Assembly (NCBI GenBank): GCA_039714395.1
Contig: JBDLJH010000011.1
Location: forward strand, 1 to 64,000
Source of the DNA: JAPHSX01 sp039714395
GTDB lineage: Bacteria; Pseudomonadota; Gammaproteobacteria; Thiohalomonadales; Thiohalomonadaceae
DNA: 64,000 nucleotides
Direction: 5' to 3'
Made by a program: the position numbers and the translations under genes. Shown here in pieces: positions 43,172 to 52,676 of this stretch (the first letter of the stretch is position 1; every line of letters begins with the position of its first letter). The notes below the pieces were generated by a model. It worked only from the letters and a program-made list of their open reading frames with translations, did no database searches and was not told the origin of the DNA.

Positions 43172-43174
43172 GAT

Positions 43175-44056
43175 TTAACTCTTCCCTTTTGATGCGTCGT
43201 GTAGCAGGGATAGCAGTGCCTGGGCGGCGTTGGTGAGGCTGCGCTGTTTGTGGGTGACGACGCCGAGGCGGCGGGAGAGGGCAAGCCCCTCAACTTCAAC
43301 GATGCGGACATCTTCATCCACCATACTTTTTGGCAGAATGCTCCAGCCCAGTCCTACCGATACCATCATTTTTATTGTTTCTAGATAATTGGTTGAGAGG
43401 CGCACGTTAGCGTTGACGCCGTGATGATGAAACGCCTCGTCGATGAGCTGGCGGGTATAGGTATTTTTTGATGGCAAAATCGCGGGCTGAGTGACCAGTG
43501 TTTCGATGCTAATGCGTGCGTTGTCAGCCAGTGGGTGGTCATGAGCGATGATCACGGCCAGCGGATCGTCCCATACCAGTAACTCATCCAGTGGTCCCTC
43601 CAGCTCGGTGGGCAGAGTGATAAGAGCTAGTGCCAAATTGCCGTGGGCCACCTCTCGGCAGGCATCTTCCGAATCGTAGAAATGGATGTCTAGTTCTACC
43701 TGGGGGTGGGCCTGATTGAAGGCACGCAGGATCGGTGGCAGGCGGTGTAGACCGATGTGGTGGCTGGTACCAAAGCTCAGTTCTCCCGCTACTTCGCCAG
43801 AGAGGTTGCTGATCGCCTGACGGCTCTCCTTTACTTCATCGAGGATACGTCGCGCCCGGGGTAGCAGGGTCTTGCCCGCTTCGGTGAGGGTGATGGTGCG
43901 GCCAATGCGATCAAAGAGTGGCGCGCCCAGCTCCCCCTCCAGGGCGGCGATACGTTTACTTACCGCCGGCTGGGTGAGAAACAGCTGCTCGGATGCCTCG
44001 GTGAAGGAGGCGCTCTCAGCGACGGCGATAAAGGCCTTAAGGCTATTGAATTCCAT
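43175..44056 (-). CDS. LysR family transcriptional regulator
   Basis: 293 residues from the ATG at 44056 (MEFNSLKAFIAVAE); the in-frame extension to 44119 is not needed. An N-terminal helix-turn-helix (TEASEQLFLTQPAVSKRIAALE) is followed by a LysR substrate-binding domain (about residues 88-290). It is divergent from leuC across 96 bp, an arrangement that usually means it controls the leu operon and itself. The ligand is unknown; an intermediate of leucine synthesis is plausible. Confidence 0.9.
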   Translation of the reverse strand: MEFNSLKAFIAVAESASFTEASEQLFLTQPAVSKRIAALEGELGAPLFDRIGRTITLTEAGKTLLPRARRILDEVKESRQAISNLSGEVAGELSFGTSHHIGLHRLPPILRAFNQAHPQVELDIHFYDSEDACREVAHGNLALALITLPTELEGPLDELLVWDDPLAVIIAHDHPLADNARISIETLVTQPAILPSKNTYTRQLIDEAFHHHGVNANVRLSTNYLETIKMMVSVGLGWSILPKSMVDEDVRIVEVEGLALSRRLGVVTHKQRSLTNAAQALLSLLHDASKGKS

Positions 44057-44152
44057 AATGGAATAGAATAGATGAAAAAGATGAATTTGTGTAATGGTGT
44101 TGTGATGGCTACACTTCAAACCTCGGAAAAAGCCAATAGTTGGAGCAAGTCG

Positions 44153-45589
44153 ATGGCTGGCAAGACCTTATATGACAAGTTGTGGGATGCCCACGTGGTG
44201 CGCACTGAAGAGGACGGCACTGCACTCTTATATATAGATCGGCATTTGGTGCATGAGGTGACCTCACCGCAGGCCTTCGAGGGATTGCGTCTGGCCGGTC
44301 GTAAGCCATGGCGCCAGGACTCGGTAGTTGCCACTCCGGATCACAACGTGCCGACCACCGGTCAGAGCGCAGGCATCAAGGGTATTGAAGATCCCATCGC
44401 CCGTATTCAGGTGGTGACGCTGGATGCCAACGTTAAGGAGTTCGGCTTTACCTACTTCCCGATGAATGACCCGCGTCAGGGCATCGTGCATGTGGTCGGA
44501 CCGGAGGAGGGGGCGACCCTGCCCGGTATGACCGTGGTTTGCGGTGATTCGCACACCTCGACCCACGGTGCCTTTGGTGCACTGGCCCACGGCATTGGTA
44601 CTTCTGAGGTGGAGCACGTAATGGCCACCCAGTGTCTGGTGCAGAAGAAGATGAAGAACATGCGGGTGACGGTTAAGGGCCACGTTGGCCCCGGTGTTAC
44701 CGCCAAGGATATTGTCCTCGCGATTATCGGCGAGATCGGTACTGCCGGTGGCAATGGTCACGCGCTGGAATTTGCCGGTGAGGCAATCATGGACTTGAGT
44801 GTTGAAGGTCGCATGACCGTCTGCAATATGGCGATCGAGGCGGGTGCCCGCGCCGGTATGGTAGCGGTAGATGAGAAGAGCGTTGACTACTTTAAGGGTA
44901 AGCCGTTCGCCCCTCAGGGTGAACAGTGGGGGCAGGCGGTTGCTGCCTGGGCCGATCTGAAAAGCGACGATGATGCGCTATTCGATAAGGAGGTGGTGAT
45001 CGATGCAGCCTCCATTACCCCTCAGGTCACCTGGGGTACCTCGCCCGAGATGGTGGTTGGCATCGACGCCACTGTGCCCAATCCGGATGATGAGTCCGAC
45101 CTGGTTAAGGCCGAGGGGATGCGTCGCGCGCTGCAATATATGGATCTGGATGCAGGGATGCCGATTGGCGATATCCCCATCGACAAGGTCTTCATCGGCT
45201 CATGTACCAACTCTCGCATCGAAGATATTCGCGCCGCTGCCGAGGTGGCGCAGAGAGCGCTGGCCAAGGGCTGTAAAGTCGCGCTGACCGTGAAGCAGGC
45301 GCTGGTCGTTCCCGGCTCCGGTCTGGTAAAACAGCAGGCGGAAGCCGAAGGGCTCGACAAGGTGTTTATCGAGGCCGGTTTTGAATGGCGCGAGCCGGGC
45401 TGCTCCATGTGTCTGGCGATGAATGCCGACCGTCTTGAGCCGGGTGAGCGTTGCGCCTCGACCTCTAACCGCAACTTCGAGGGGCGCCAGGGCAAAGGCG
45501 GTCGTACCCATCTGGTTAGCCCGGCGATGGCGGCGATGGCGGCCTTTACCGGACACTTCTATGATGTGCGCAAGATGGAGGAGCTGTAG
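44153..45589 (+). CDS. leuC: 3-isopropylmalate dehydratase large subunit
   Basis: 478 residues from the ATG at 44153, which has GGAG at 7-nt spacing and gives the family N-terminus MAGKTLYDKLWDAHVV. Aconitase-family [4Fe-4S] ligands appear in GSCTNSRIED and in CSMCLAMN. GDSHTSTHGAFGALAHGIGT is the conserved substrate segment. Acts with LeuD to isomerise 2-isopropylmalate to 3-isopropylmalate. Start upstream of leuD by 2 bp. Divergent LysR gene upstream. Confidence 0.96.
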   Translation: MAGKTLYDKLWDAHVVRTEEDGTALLYIDRHLVHEVTSPQAFEGLRLAGRKPWRQDSVVATPDHNVPTTGQSAGIKGIEDPIARIQVVTLDANVKEFGFTYFPMNDPRQGIVHVVGPEEGATLPGMTVVCGDSHTSTHGAFGALAHGIGTSEVEHVMATQCLVQKKMKNMRVTVKGHVGPGVTAKDIVLAIIGEIGTAGGNGHALEFAGEAIMDLSVEGRMTVCNMAIEAGARAGMVAVDEKSVDYFKGKPFAPQGEQWGQAVAAWADLKSDDDALFDKEVVIDAASITPQVTWGTSPEMVVGIDATVPNPDDESDLVKAEGMRRALQYMDLDAGMPIGDIPIDKVFIGSCTNSRIEDIRAAAEVAQRALAKGCKVALTVKQALVVPGSGLVKQQAEAEGLDKVFIEAGFEWREPGCSMCLAMNADRLEPGERCASTSNRNFEGRQGKGGRTHLVSPAMAAMAAFTGHFYDVRKMEEL

Positions 45590-45591
45590 TA

Positions 45592-46230
45592 ATGGAAAAG
45601 TTTGAAAAGATGCGAGCGATTGTGGCACCTATGGATCGCTCGAATGTCGATACCGACGCCATTATTCCCAAGCAGTTCCTCAAGTCGATCAAGCGTAGTG
45701 GCTTCGGCCCTAACGCCTTCGATGAGTGGCGCTATCTGGATCACGGCGAGCCTGGGATGGATAACTCCAAGCGTCCGCTCAATCCCGACTTCGTGCTGAA
45801 TCAGGCGCGTTACCAGGGTGCCAATATTTTGCTGGCACGCGATAACTTCGGTTGCGGTTCCTCCCGTGAGCACGCACCGTGGGCGCTGGAAGATTACGGT
45901 TTTCGTGTGATCATCGCGCCGAGCTTTGCCGATATCTTCTTTAACAACTGTTTTAAAAATGGCATCCTGCCCATCGTGCTCGATGAGGCTAAGGTGGATC
46001 AGCTGTTCAAAGAGGTCGAGGCGGGCGAGGGTTACCAATTGAGCGTTGACCTTGAAGCGCAGGCCATCACCACTCCGGGTGGTGAGGAGATCAACTTTGA
46101 GGTGGATCCGTTCCGCAAGCACTGCCTGATTAACGGCCTTGACGATATCGGTCTGACCCTGCAGCACGTGGACGATATCAGGGCCTACGAAGAGAAGCGT
46201 AAGGCCGAAGCCCCCTGGTTGTTTGCTTAA
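45592..46230 (+). CDS. leuD: 3-isopropylmalate dehydratase small subunit
   Basis: 212 residues, standard length. The swivel domain has NVDTDAIIPKQFLKSIKRSG near the N-terminus and the conserved GCGSSREHAPWAL (about residues 85-97). Forms a heterodimer with LeuC. The ATG lies 2 bp after the leuC stop. A 74-bp palindromic repeat lies between this gene and leuB, and could modulate expression of the distal part. Confidence 0.96.
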   Translation: MEKFEKMRAIVAPMDRSNVDTDAIIPKQFLKSIKRSGFGPNAFDEWRYLDHGEPGMDNSKRPLNPDFVLNQARYQGANILLARDNFGCGSSREHAPWALEDYGFRVIIAPSFADIFFNNCFKNGILPIVLDEAKVDQLFKEVEAGEGYQLSVDLEAQAITTPGGEEINFEVDPFRKHCLINGLDDIGLTLQHVDDIRAYEEKRKAEAPWLFA

Positions 46231-46246
46231 TACGAATAGAAATTAT

Positions 46247-46320
46247 GTAGGGTGGATAAACGAAGTGCATCCACCATTTTGAAAGTGATTTGGTGGATGC
46301 GCGCTGCTTATCCACCCTAC
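46247..46320. repeat. 74-bp palindromic repeat between leuD and leuB
   Basis: Arms 46247-46276 and 46291-46320 (30 nt each) pair at 25 of 30 positions with a 14-nt loop. Arms begin GTAGGGTGGATAA and end GCATCCACCA, a palindrome type widespread in proteobacterial intergenic regions. Lies inside an otherwise compact leu operon. Confidence 0.88.
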
Positions 46321-46356
46321 GGTTGCCAGAATGAATTTAAGAGACGGAAGAGAACG

Positions 46357-47430
46357 ATGACTAAGAAGATTGCAGTATTACCCGGTGACGGCATTGGTCC
46401 TGAGATTGTGGCGCAGGCGGTGAAGGTACTTGAGGTACTGAAGGCCGATGGTATGGCCATCGAGATGGCCGAGGGCCACATTGGTGGTGCCGGTTACGAT
46501 GCCGCGGGTGATCCACTTCCGGCAGCGACCCTGGAGCTGGCAAAAAATTCTGATGCGGTGCTGTTGGGTGCTGTTGGTGGTCCCGAGTACGACAAGCTGG
46601 ACCGCCCGCTGCGCCCGGAGCGTGGTCTGCTGCGTATCCGCAAGGAGATGAACCTGTTTGCTAACCTGCGTCCAGCACTGCTCTACGAAGAGTTGGCTGA
46701 TTCTTCCAGCCTGAAACCTGAAGTGGTCTCCGGTCTCGACATCATGATCGTGCGCGAGCTGACCGGTGATGTTTACTTCGGTGAGCCGCGTGGTATTGAA
46801 GAGCGTAACGGCGAGCGTGTCGGTTTTAACACCATGCTCTATTCAGAGAGTGAAGTTCGCCGCGTGGCGCAAGTTGCTTTTGATATCGCGATGAAGCGCG
46901 ATAAGCGTCTCTGCTCAGTCGAGAAGGCCAACGTGCTGGAGTGCTCCGAGTTGTGGCGTGAAGTGGTTCTGGAAGTGGCGAAAGATTACCCCGAAGTAGA
47001 AGTGAGCCACATGTACGTCGACAACGCGGCGATGCAGTTGGTGAAGTGGCCCAAGCAGTTTGATGTGATCGTTACCGGTAACATCTTCGGCGATATTCTT
47101 TCCGACCAGGCCTCGATGCTCTCCGGTTCCATCGGCATGCTGCCCTCGGCCTCGCTGGATCAGAATAACAAAGGAATGTATGAGCCAATCCACGGATCCG
47201 CACCCGATATTGCCGGTCAGGACAAGGCCAACCCGCTCGCCACCATTTTGTCTGTCGCGATGATGCTGCGTTACACCTTTAGCGATGAGGCCAATGCGGT
47301 GCGTATCGAGGATGCGGTGAAGGCGGTACTGGCCAAGGGTATTCGCACCGTCGATATCATGACCGACGGTTGTACCGAGGTGAGCTGTAGCGGCATGGGT
47401 GATGCGGTTGTTGCCGCAATGAACGCGTAA
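46357..47430 (+). CDS. leuB: 3-isopropylmalate dehydrogenase
   Basis: 357 residues from the ATG at 46357; upstream in-frame codons fall in the repeat. NAD-dependent oxidative decarboxylase. Conserved segments: LPGDGIGPEIV, RPERGLLRIRKEMNLFANLRP within its substrate-binding region, RELTGDVYFG, DNAAMQLV, and GSAPDIAGQDKANPLA. Third leucine-pathway enzyme of the cluster; leuA is not in the window. Confidence 0.96.
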   Translation: MTKKIAVLPGDGIGPEIVAQAVKVLEVLKADGMAIEMAEGHIGGAGYDAAGDPLPAATLELAKNSDAVLLGAVGGPEYDKLDRPLRPERGLLRIRKEMNLFANLRPALLYEELADSSSLKPEVVSGLDIMIVRELTGDVYFGEPRGIEERNGERVGFNTMLYSESEVRRVAQVAFDIAMKRDKRLCSVEKANVLECSELWREVVLEVAKDYPEVEVSHMYVDNAAMQLVKWPKQFDVIVTGNIFGDILSDQASMLSGSIGMLPSASLDQNNKGMYEPIHGSAPDIAGQDKANPLATILSVAMMLRYTFSDEANAVRIEDAVKAVLAKGIRTVDIMTDGCTEVSCSGMGDAVVAAMNA

Positions 47431-47604
47431 AGGGCACTCCTAATAAATGCACTTTTTCCGCAATTGCTGTGTCAGCTCCGTGCTCGAATCCTCGTGTACT
47501 AATGTACACTGCGGTTCTGCGTGCGGTGCTTCCTTGCTCTTGCAAAAAAATTGCTATTTCTAGAAGTACCCGATGGTAATACGAACAGGATTGAGGTTAG
47601 GACA

Positions 47605-48717
47605 ATGAAAAAAGTAGGTCTGGTTGGTTGGCGCGGTATGGTCGGCTCAGTGCTGATGCAGCGCATGCGTGACGAGAACGATTTTGCCGATATCGAGCCG
47701 GTGTTCTTCACCACCTCGCAGGCGGGTCAGGCTGGCCCCGAGGTGGGCAAGGATGTGCCACCGCTAAAGGACGCGAAGAATATCGATGAGCTGAAGGCGA
47801 TGGATGTGATCGTGACCTGCCAGGGTGGCGACTACACCAAGGCGGTTTATCCTGAGCTGCGCAAGGCGGGTTGGGATGGCTACTGGATCGATGCGGCCTC
47901 TGCCCTGCGCATGGTCGATGACTCGATCATCGTCCTCGACCCGGTCAATAAAGATGTGATCGAAAATGGACTGACCAGCGGCATCAAGACCTATGTCGGT
48001 GGCAACTGCACCGTTAGCTTGATGATGATGGCCATTGGTGGTCTGTTTGATAAGGGGCTGGTGGAGTGGATCACTCCAATGACCTATCAGGCCGCTTCCG
48101 GTGCTGGTGCACAGAATATGCGTGAGTTGATCAAGCAGATGGGTGCCATTAATAACGAGGTTAAGGTACTCAATGAAGATCCGGCCAGTGCCATCCTTGA
48201 TATCGACAGAAAGCTCTCCGACTTTCTGCGTTCCGACGACTACCCCAAGGACAAGTGGGGCGTGCCGCTGGCCGGCTCCCTCATCCCGTGGCTCGATGTG
48301 CAGCTCGACTCTGGTCAGTCAAAAGAGGAGTGGAAGGCTCAGGTGGAGACCAACAAGATCCTCGGTCGCTCCGACAATCCGATCCCGATCGACGGTCTCT
48401 GTGTGCGCATCGGTGCGATGCGTTGCCACAGCCAGGCGCTGACCATCAAGATGACTAAAGATGTCCCACTGGATGAGATCCACGGCATCATCGCCAGCCA
48501 TAATCCGTGGGTAAAGGTGTTACCGAATGACCGTCTGGTCTCAATGGCTGCCCTCACTCCGGCTGCCGTTACCGGCACCCTCTCCGTGCCGGTTGGTCGC
48601 ATGCGCAAGCTGACCATGGGTAATGACTATCTGTCGGCCTTCACCGTCGGTGACCAGTTGCTGTGGGGCGCTGCTGAACCGCTGCGTCGTATGCTGCGTA
48701 TTCTGCTGGAGGCATAA
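47605..48717 (+). CDS. asd: aspartate-semialdehyde dehydrogenase
   Basis: 370 residues from the ATG at 47605 (GAGGTTAGG upstream), matching the MKKVGLVGWRGMVGSVL family start. Rossmann loop GWRGMVGSV, catalytic Cys in GGNCTVSLMM (about residue 134), and substrate segment YQAASGAGAQNMREL. Provides aspartate semialdehyde for lysine, threonine and methionine synthesis. It is the gammaproteobacterial (E. coli type) form. A cysteine-less paralogue lies 6 bp downstream. Confidence 0.96.
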   Translation: MKKVGLVGWRGMVGSVLMQRMRDENDFADIEPVFFTTSQAGQAGPEVGKDVPPLKDAKNIDELKAMDVIVTCQGGDYTKAVYPELRKAGWDGYWIDAASALRMVDDSIIVLDPVNKDVIENGLTSGIKTYVGGNCTVSLMMMAIGGLFDKGLVEWITPMTYQAASGAGAQNMRELIKQMGAINNEVKVLNEDPASAILDIDRKLSDFLRSDDYPKDKWGVPLAGSLIPWLDVQLDSGQSKEEWKAQVETNKILGRSDNPIPIDGLCVRIGAMRCHSQALTIKMTKDVPLDEIHGIIASHNPWVKVLPNDRLVSMAALTPAAVTGTLSVPVGRMRKLTMGNDYLSAFTVGDQLLWGAAEPLRRMLRILLEA

Positions 48718-48723
48718 AAGACA

Positions 48724-49728
48724 ATGGCCGAAGGTATTAGCCTTGTCCTGGTAGGGGCAACCAGTATTGCAGGTGAGAGTATTCTCACTGTGTTGGATAA
48801 TAGCGCACTCAAGCCCAGTGAGTTTTTCCTTGTTGATGGGGATGAAGGGGCAGGTGAGCGTGTGCGTCATCGGGGCAAGGAATATATCGTTCAGCCTATA
48901 ACCGAGTTTGATTTTTCTCAGGCCGATGTGGCGATCTTTGCCGCCAGTGCTGAGTTGAGTGCAAGCTTTGCACGCAAGGCCGCTGCCGAGGGAAGTTATG
49001 TGGTTGATGCCAGCGGCCACTTCCACGGCGACAAGAGCGTGCCGGTAGTGTTGCCAAATATTAACCCGCAGGCCCTGGAGTCAGCGGGTAGCGAGGGTCT
49101 GGTGACACTTCCACGCGCTGCCACGGCGCAGCTGGTATCCGTCCTGAAGCCTCTGCACGATGCGGTGGGTATTCAACGCATTGATGTTACAGCGCTGCTG
49201 GCGGTATCAGAGATGGGTAAGGCTGGCGTGGATGAACTCTCCTCCCAGGCGGTAAGCCTGTTTAATATGCGGGAGGTGAAGAGTGAGGTCTTCCCGCAGC
49301 AGGTGGTGTTCAATGCGGTGCCGCAGGTCGGTTCCATCGACAGCAGCGGTGCCACACTGGTAGAGCAGGGGATGGTGGAGGAGTGTCGCAACCTGCTCGG
49401 CGACCAGGCCCTGCCTGTCCACCTCACGGCGGTCTGGTTGCCCGTGTTTTTTGGTCATTCATTAGCGGTGCATCTGCAGCTGGCGGAAGAGCTTGATGTC
49501 GCGGCAGCCGAACAGATTTTGCAGCAAATTCCTGGTATTGAGCTGGGTGTGGCACCCAGTGCAGGAGAATCTGCGGCGAATCATGAGGAGATATTTGTCG
49601 GGAGGCTACGTCAGGAAGGTGATGACCGGACCGCATTAAAGCTCTGGATTGTGGCAGATAATGTCCGTTTTGGCGTTGCCAGAAACATGATTGAGGTCGT
49701 GGGAATATTGGAAAAAAGCCTTATATGA
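48724..49728 (+). CDS. usg: Asd-like paralogue lacking the catalytic cysteine (Usg-type)
   Basis: 334 residues. Clearly homologous to aspartate-semialdehyde dehydrogenase: VGATSIAGESIL loop, VVDASGHFHGD, LLAVSEMGKAGVDEL and VWLPVFFGHS. In active enzymes the segment NPNCSTIQ carries the nucleophile; here it reads LPRAATAQ, with Ala in place of Cys. The only other Cys (in EECRNLL) is elsewhere. So dehydrogenase activity is unlikely; this matches Usg/USG-1 proteins between asd and fimV or truA. Role unknown. Confidence 0.9.
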   Translation: MAEGISLVLVGATSIAGESILTVLDNSALKPSEFFLVDGDEGAGERVRHRGKEYIVQPITEFDFSQADVAIFAASAELSASFARKAAAEGSYVVDASGHFHGDKSVPVVLPNINPQALESAGSEGLVTLPRAATAQLVSVLKPLHDAVGIQRIDVTALLAVSEMGKAGVDELSSQAVSLFNMREVKSEVFPQQVVFNAVPQVGSIDSSGATLVEQGMVEECRNLLGDQALPVHLTAVWLPVFFGHSLAVHLQLAEELDVAAAEQILQQIPGIELGVAPSAGESAANHEEIFVGRLRQEGDDRTALKLWIVADNVRFGVARNMIEVVGILEKSLI

Positions 49729-49847
49729 GTTAGAGTTAGTTGCAATAACTAAAGTTAATTGGTAAGTTTGTATCTCAAGTACAAGTACAAAACGAATATT
49801 TGTTCTTGAGACGATAATAAACAGATCTGACTGAGAAGGGAGTTAAG

Positions 49848-52595
49848 ATGGTGCGGAAGCTGATCAAATCGCTGCTGTCTCTATCACTAATCGCGCCACT
49901 GAGTGCATTTGCGCTAGGTTTGGGTGATGTGCACCTGCACTCGGCGCTAAGTGAGCGGTTACAGGCAAATATAGAATTACTATCGGTTAATCCTAGCGAG
50001 GCCGATAGTGTTCGCGTAGGCCTGGCATCACAGGAGACCTTTGATAAGTTGGGTCTGGATCGCCCCTCCATCCTCATGCACCTGCAGTTTGCTCTGGAGA
50101 AAGGTGCCGCAGGCAACTACTCCATCAAGATTACTACTCGGGAACCAATTAGTGAGCCCTTCCTCGATTTCCTGGTTGAAGTTAATTGGATGTCTGGTCG
50201 TGTACTGCGTGAATATACTTTGCTGTTGGACCCACCCAGCAGTGACCGTAAGACATCACCTGCGCTAAGCACTCCCTCTACGGCACCCAGTTCAACCACT
50301 GCAACGCTTAGCACAAGCTCAACTACTGATGCTGATGAAGTTGCACAGGCAGCCGCACCGGCAGCCCCTGCGATGATGCCGAGCGAAGCCGGCACTGCCG
50401 AGACGTCCGCATCAATGGCTCCTGCCCCCAGAGATATGGCAGGGGGACAGGACGTTGCCATGCCCGCAACGCCTTCTGGCAGTATTGTTTATGGTCCAGT
50501 TAAAGCTAATGATACCCTGTGGCGTATTGCACAGAAGCTGCGTCCCAGCGAGGACATCACTGTTCAGCAGATGATGCTTGCCCTGCTCAAGGCAAATCCC
50601 TACGCCTTCATTGACAACAATATCAACCGTCTCAAGCGCGGTTATGTGTTGCGTATTGACGACCCCTCTATGTTAACTGCCATGGGTAAGGCTGATGCTG
50701 TCCGTGAAGTTGCGCGTCAGACCCGCTCCTGGCAGGACTACCGTGAAAGTGTTGCCGCCCGTGCCAAGCAGCGCCCTGCTGAGGTTGCTGCCGTTGAAAA
50801 AACCCCTGGCGCCGCTACTGCGAGTAAAAGTGAACCTAAACTTACGCTGGTTTCACCGGAAGGTGAGGGTGCCGATAGTGCCGCGCCCAGCGGTAGTGCC
50901 GAGGGTAAGACCTCGGAGGCAGTCAGCGAGGAGTTAATGCGGGCGCTGGAGAGTTCTGCTGCACAGCGTAAAGAAAACGAGACGCTGAAGACACGTCTGG
51001 AGGCCCTGGAAGGTCAGCTTCAGGATATGGAGAAGATCATCAGCCTTAAGGATGATGATCTTGCTGTACTGCAAAGACAGATGCACGAGCAGGGCGAGAG
51101 TGTTGAGCTGCCTTCCGAGAAGCCGGGGCTGGTAGTTAATGCTGAGCCTGCAGAAGCTGTTGTGACGGAAGAGCTTCCGGTACAGACAGAAGCCACCAAA
51201 TCTGAAGAGAAACCTGCTGCTGTTGAGACTGCGGTAAAACCTGCCGAAGTTAAGCCCGAGGCCAAAAAGCCAGCAGCTAAAAAGAAACCAAAACGTAAAG
51301 TTGCCCCGATGCCAGTTGAGGAACCCTCTCTGCTGGATACCCTGCTGGAGGATCAAATGATGCTGGGTGCTGGTGGCGGTGCCTTGATCTTTATCCTGAT
51401 TTTGCTGGGACTGATTATTAAGCGTCGTCGTAAGGGCTCTTTCCAGGAGAGTATTCTGAACGGTGGCACCTCATCCATGATGAAGGCCAATGATGAACAG
51501 GGGAGTGAGACCTCCTTCCTTAGCGATCTTGCCATTAGTGGCATGGGTCCAGGCACTATTCAAACCGATGAGGGCGAGGTCGATCCCCTCACCGAGGCCG
51601 ATGTCTTCATGGCCTACGGTCGTAACCAGCAGGCCGAAGAGGTATTGAAGAAGGCGCGTGAGGCCTCACCTGATCGTGCCGATATTGCCGCTAAATTACT
51701 GGAGGTTTATTACAACAGCAAAGATAGTGCTCAGTTTGAGGCACTGGCCGAGGAAGCTGTTGGTTCCCTGCAGGGTAATGATGAGTTGTGGGGCAAGGTG
51801 CTGGCCATGGGCTACGAGCTTTGCCCTGAAAACGTATTGTTTAAGGCCGGTGCCGGTACGGCTGCTCCGGCCGCTGCTGCTGAGCCCAAAGTAGATGCTG
51901 CTGCGGATACAGTAATGGACATTGGTCTGGATCTGGATGAACTAACCACCGAGATGGAGGGTGAGGGCAGCGGTGGCATGGACATTGACCTCGGTCTCGA
52001 CCTGGGTGAACCGGATGAGACCACCACTGAGGAAAGTGGTGAAGGTGAGTTTGATATCGACCTTGGGCTTGAAGAGAGTGAGCCGGCCGCAGAGGAGTCT
52101 TCTGAGTTCGATATGGATCTTGGTGCTCTCGATCTTGATACGGATAGTGCAGAGGAAGAGAGTTCAGCCGAAGATGCAGGGCTTGATTTTGACCTCGATC
52201 TGGGGAGTGACGATGAAGTTGCTGCCGAGAGTGATGATAACGCAATGGATTTTGATCTGGGCGATCTGGCTACTGATGAGGGTGAGGCTACGGCGTCATC
52301 TGATGATATGGCGCTGGATCTCGATATGGGCGACCTTACTACTGAGGAAGATGAAGGGGGAGAGGATATGAGTCTCGATATGGATCTCGATATGTCGCTG
52401 GATGATTTGGGTGGCCTGGATGACCTTGGTGACCTGGATGTTGGCGAAGATGAGATGACCACTAAGTTGGATCTTGCTCAGGCTTATGCCGAAATGGGTG
52501 ATGCTGAGGGGGCTCGTAATATGCTGCAGGAAGTTGTATCAGCAGGTAGTGATGAGCAGAAGCAGCAGGCTCAGGCGCTGATCGATAAGCTCTAA
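49848..52595 (+). CDS. fimV: FimV-type peptidoglycan-binding motility/polarity protein
   Basis: 915 residues. A signal peptide (LLSLSLIAPLSAFA) is followed by the FimV N-terminal domain (LGLGDVHLHSALSERLQANI), a LysM domain (about residues 215-268), a coiled coil (about 365-405), a TM helix (about 505-526, GGALIFILILLGLIIKRRR), and a long acidic cytoplasmic region with repeated DLDLG/DIDLGL motifs. A C-terminal FimV domain (KLDLAQAYAEMGDAEGARNM) contains a TPR-like helix pair. FimV organises cell poles and type IV pilus function in Pseudomonas (known). No pilus genes are present here. Upstream of truA as in pseudomonads. Confidence 0.93.
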   Translation: MVRKLIKSLLSLSLIAPLSAFALGLGDVHLHSALSERLQANIELLSVNPSEADSVRVGLASQETFDKLGLDRPSILMHLQFALEKGAAGNYSIKITTREPISEPFLDFLVEVNWMSGRVLREYTLLLDPPSSDRKTSPALSTPSTAPSSTTATLSTSSTTDADEVAQAAAPAAPAMMPSEAGTAETSASMAPAPRDMAGGQDVAMPATPSGSIVYGPVKANDTLWRIAQKLRPSEDITVQQMMLALLKANPYAFIDNNINRLKRGYVLRIDDPSMLTAMGKADAVREVARQTRSWQDYRESVAARAKQRPAEVAAVEKTPGAATASKSEPKLTLVSPEGEGADSAAPSGSAEGKTSEAVSEELMRALESSAAQRKENETLKTRLEALEGQLQDMEKIISLKDDDLAVLQRQMHEQGESVELPSEKPGLVVNAEPAEAVVTEELPVQTEATKSEEKPAAVETAVKPAEVKPEAKKPAAKKKPKRKVAPMPVEEPSLLDTLLEDQMMLGAGGGALIFILILLGLIIKRRRKGSFQESILNGGTSSMMKANDEQGSETSFLSDLAISGMGPGTIQTDEGEVDPLTEADVFMAYGRNQQAEEVLKKAREASPDRADIAAKLLEVYYNSKDSAQFEALAEEAVGSLQGNDELWGKVLAMGYELCPENVLFKAGAGTAAPAAAAEPKVDAAADTVMDIGLDLDELTTEMEGEGSGGMDIDLGLDLGEPDETTTEESGEGEFDIDLGLEESEPAAEESSEFDMDLGALDLDTDSAEEESSAEDAGLDFDLDLGSDDEVAAESDDNAMDFDLGDLATDEGEATASSDDMALDLDMGDLTTEEDEGGEDMSLDMDLDMSLDDLGGLDDLGDLDVGEDEMTTKLDLAQAYAEMGDAEGARNMLQEVVSAGSDEQKQQAQALIDKL

Positions 52596-52621
52596 ATCTT
52601 CGACGCTTGGTTTGAAACCTG

Positions 52622-52657
52622 ACGCCCCGTTCCGGTTCTTCGCCGGAACGGGGCGTT
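52622..52657 (+). terminator. strong hairpin after fimV
   Basis: A perfect 14-bp stem, ACGCCCCGTTCCGG / CCGGAACGGGGCGT, with a 7-nt loop, followed by only three T residues. Likely a terminator or processing site before truA. Confidence 0.8.
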
Positions 52658-52676
52658 TCATTTACAGTGATAGATA

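Noticed and set aside
44072..44152. Possible leader peptide or attenuator before leuC
   Set aside because: The frame is continuous with leuC, contains few Leu codons, and no terminator/antiterminator pair was seen; it is the untranslated or extended 5' end.
51812..52462. 216-codon serine-rich minus-strand frame
   Set aside because: Antisense shadow of the acidic Asp/Glu repeat region of fimV; the Ser-rich content is a direct result of GA(T/C/G) codons read on the other strand.
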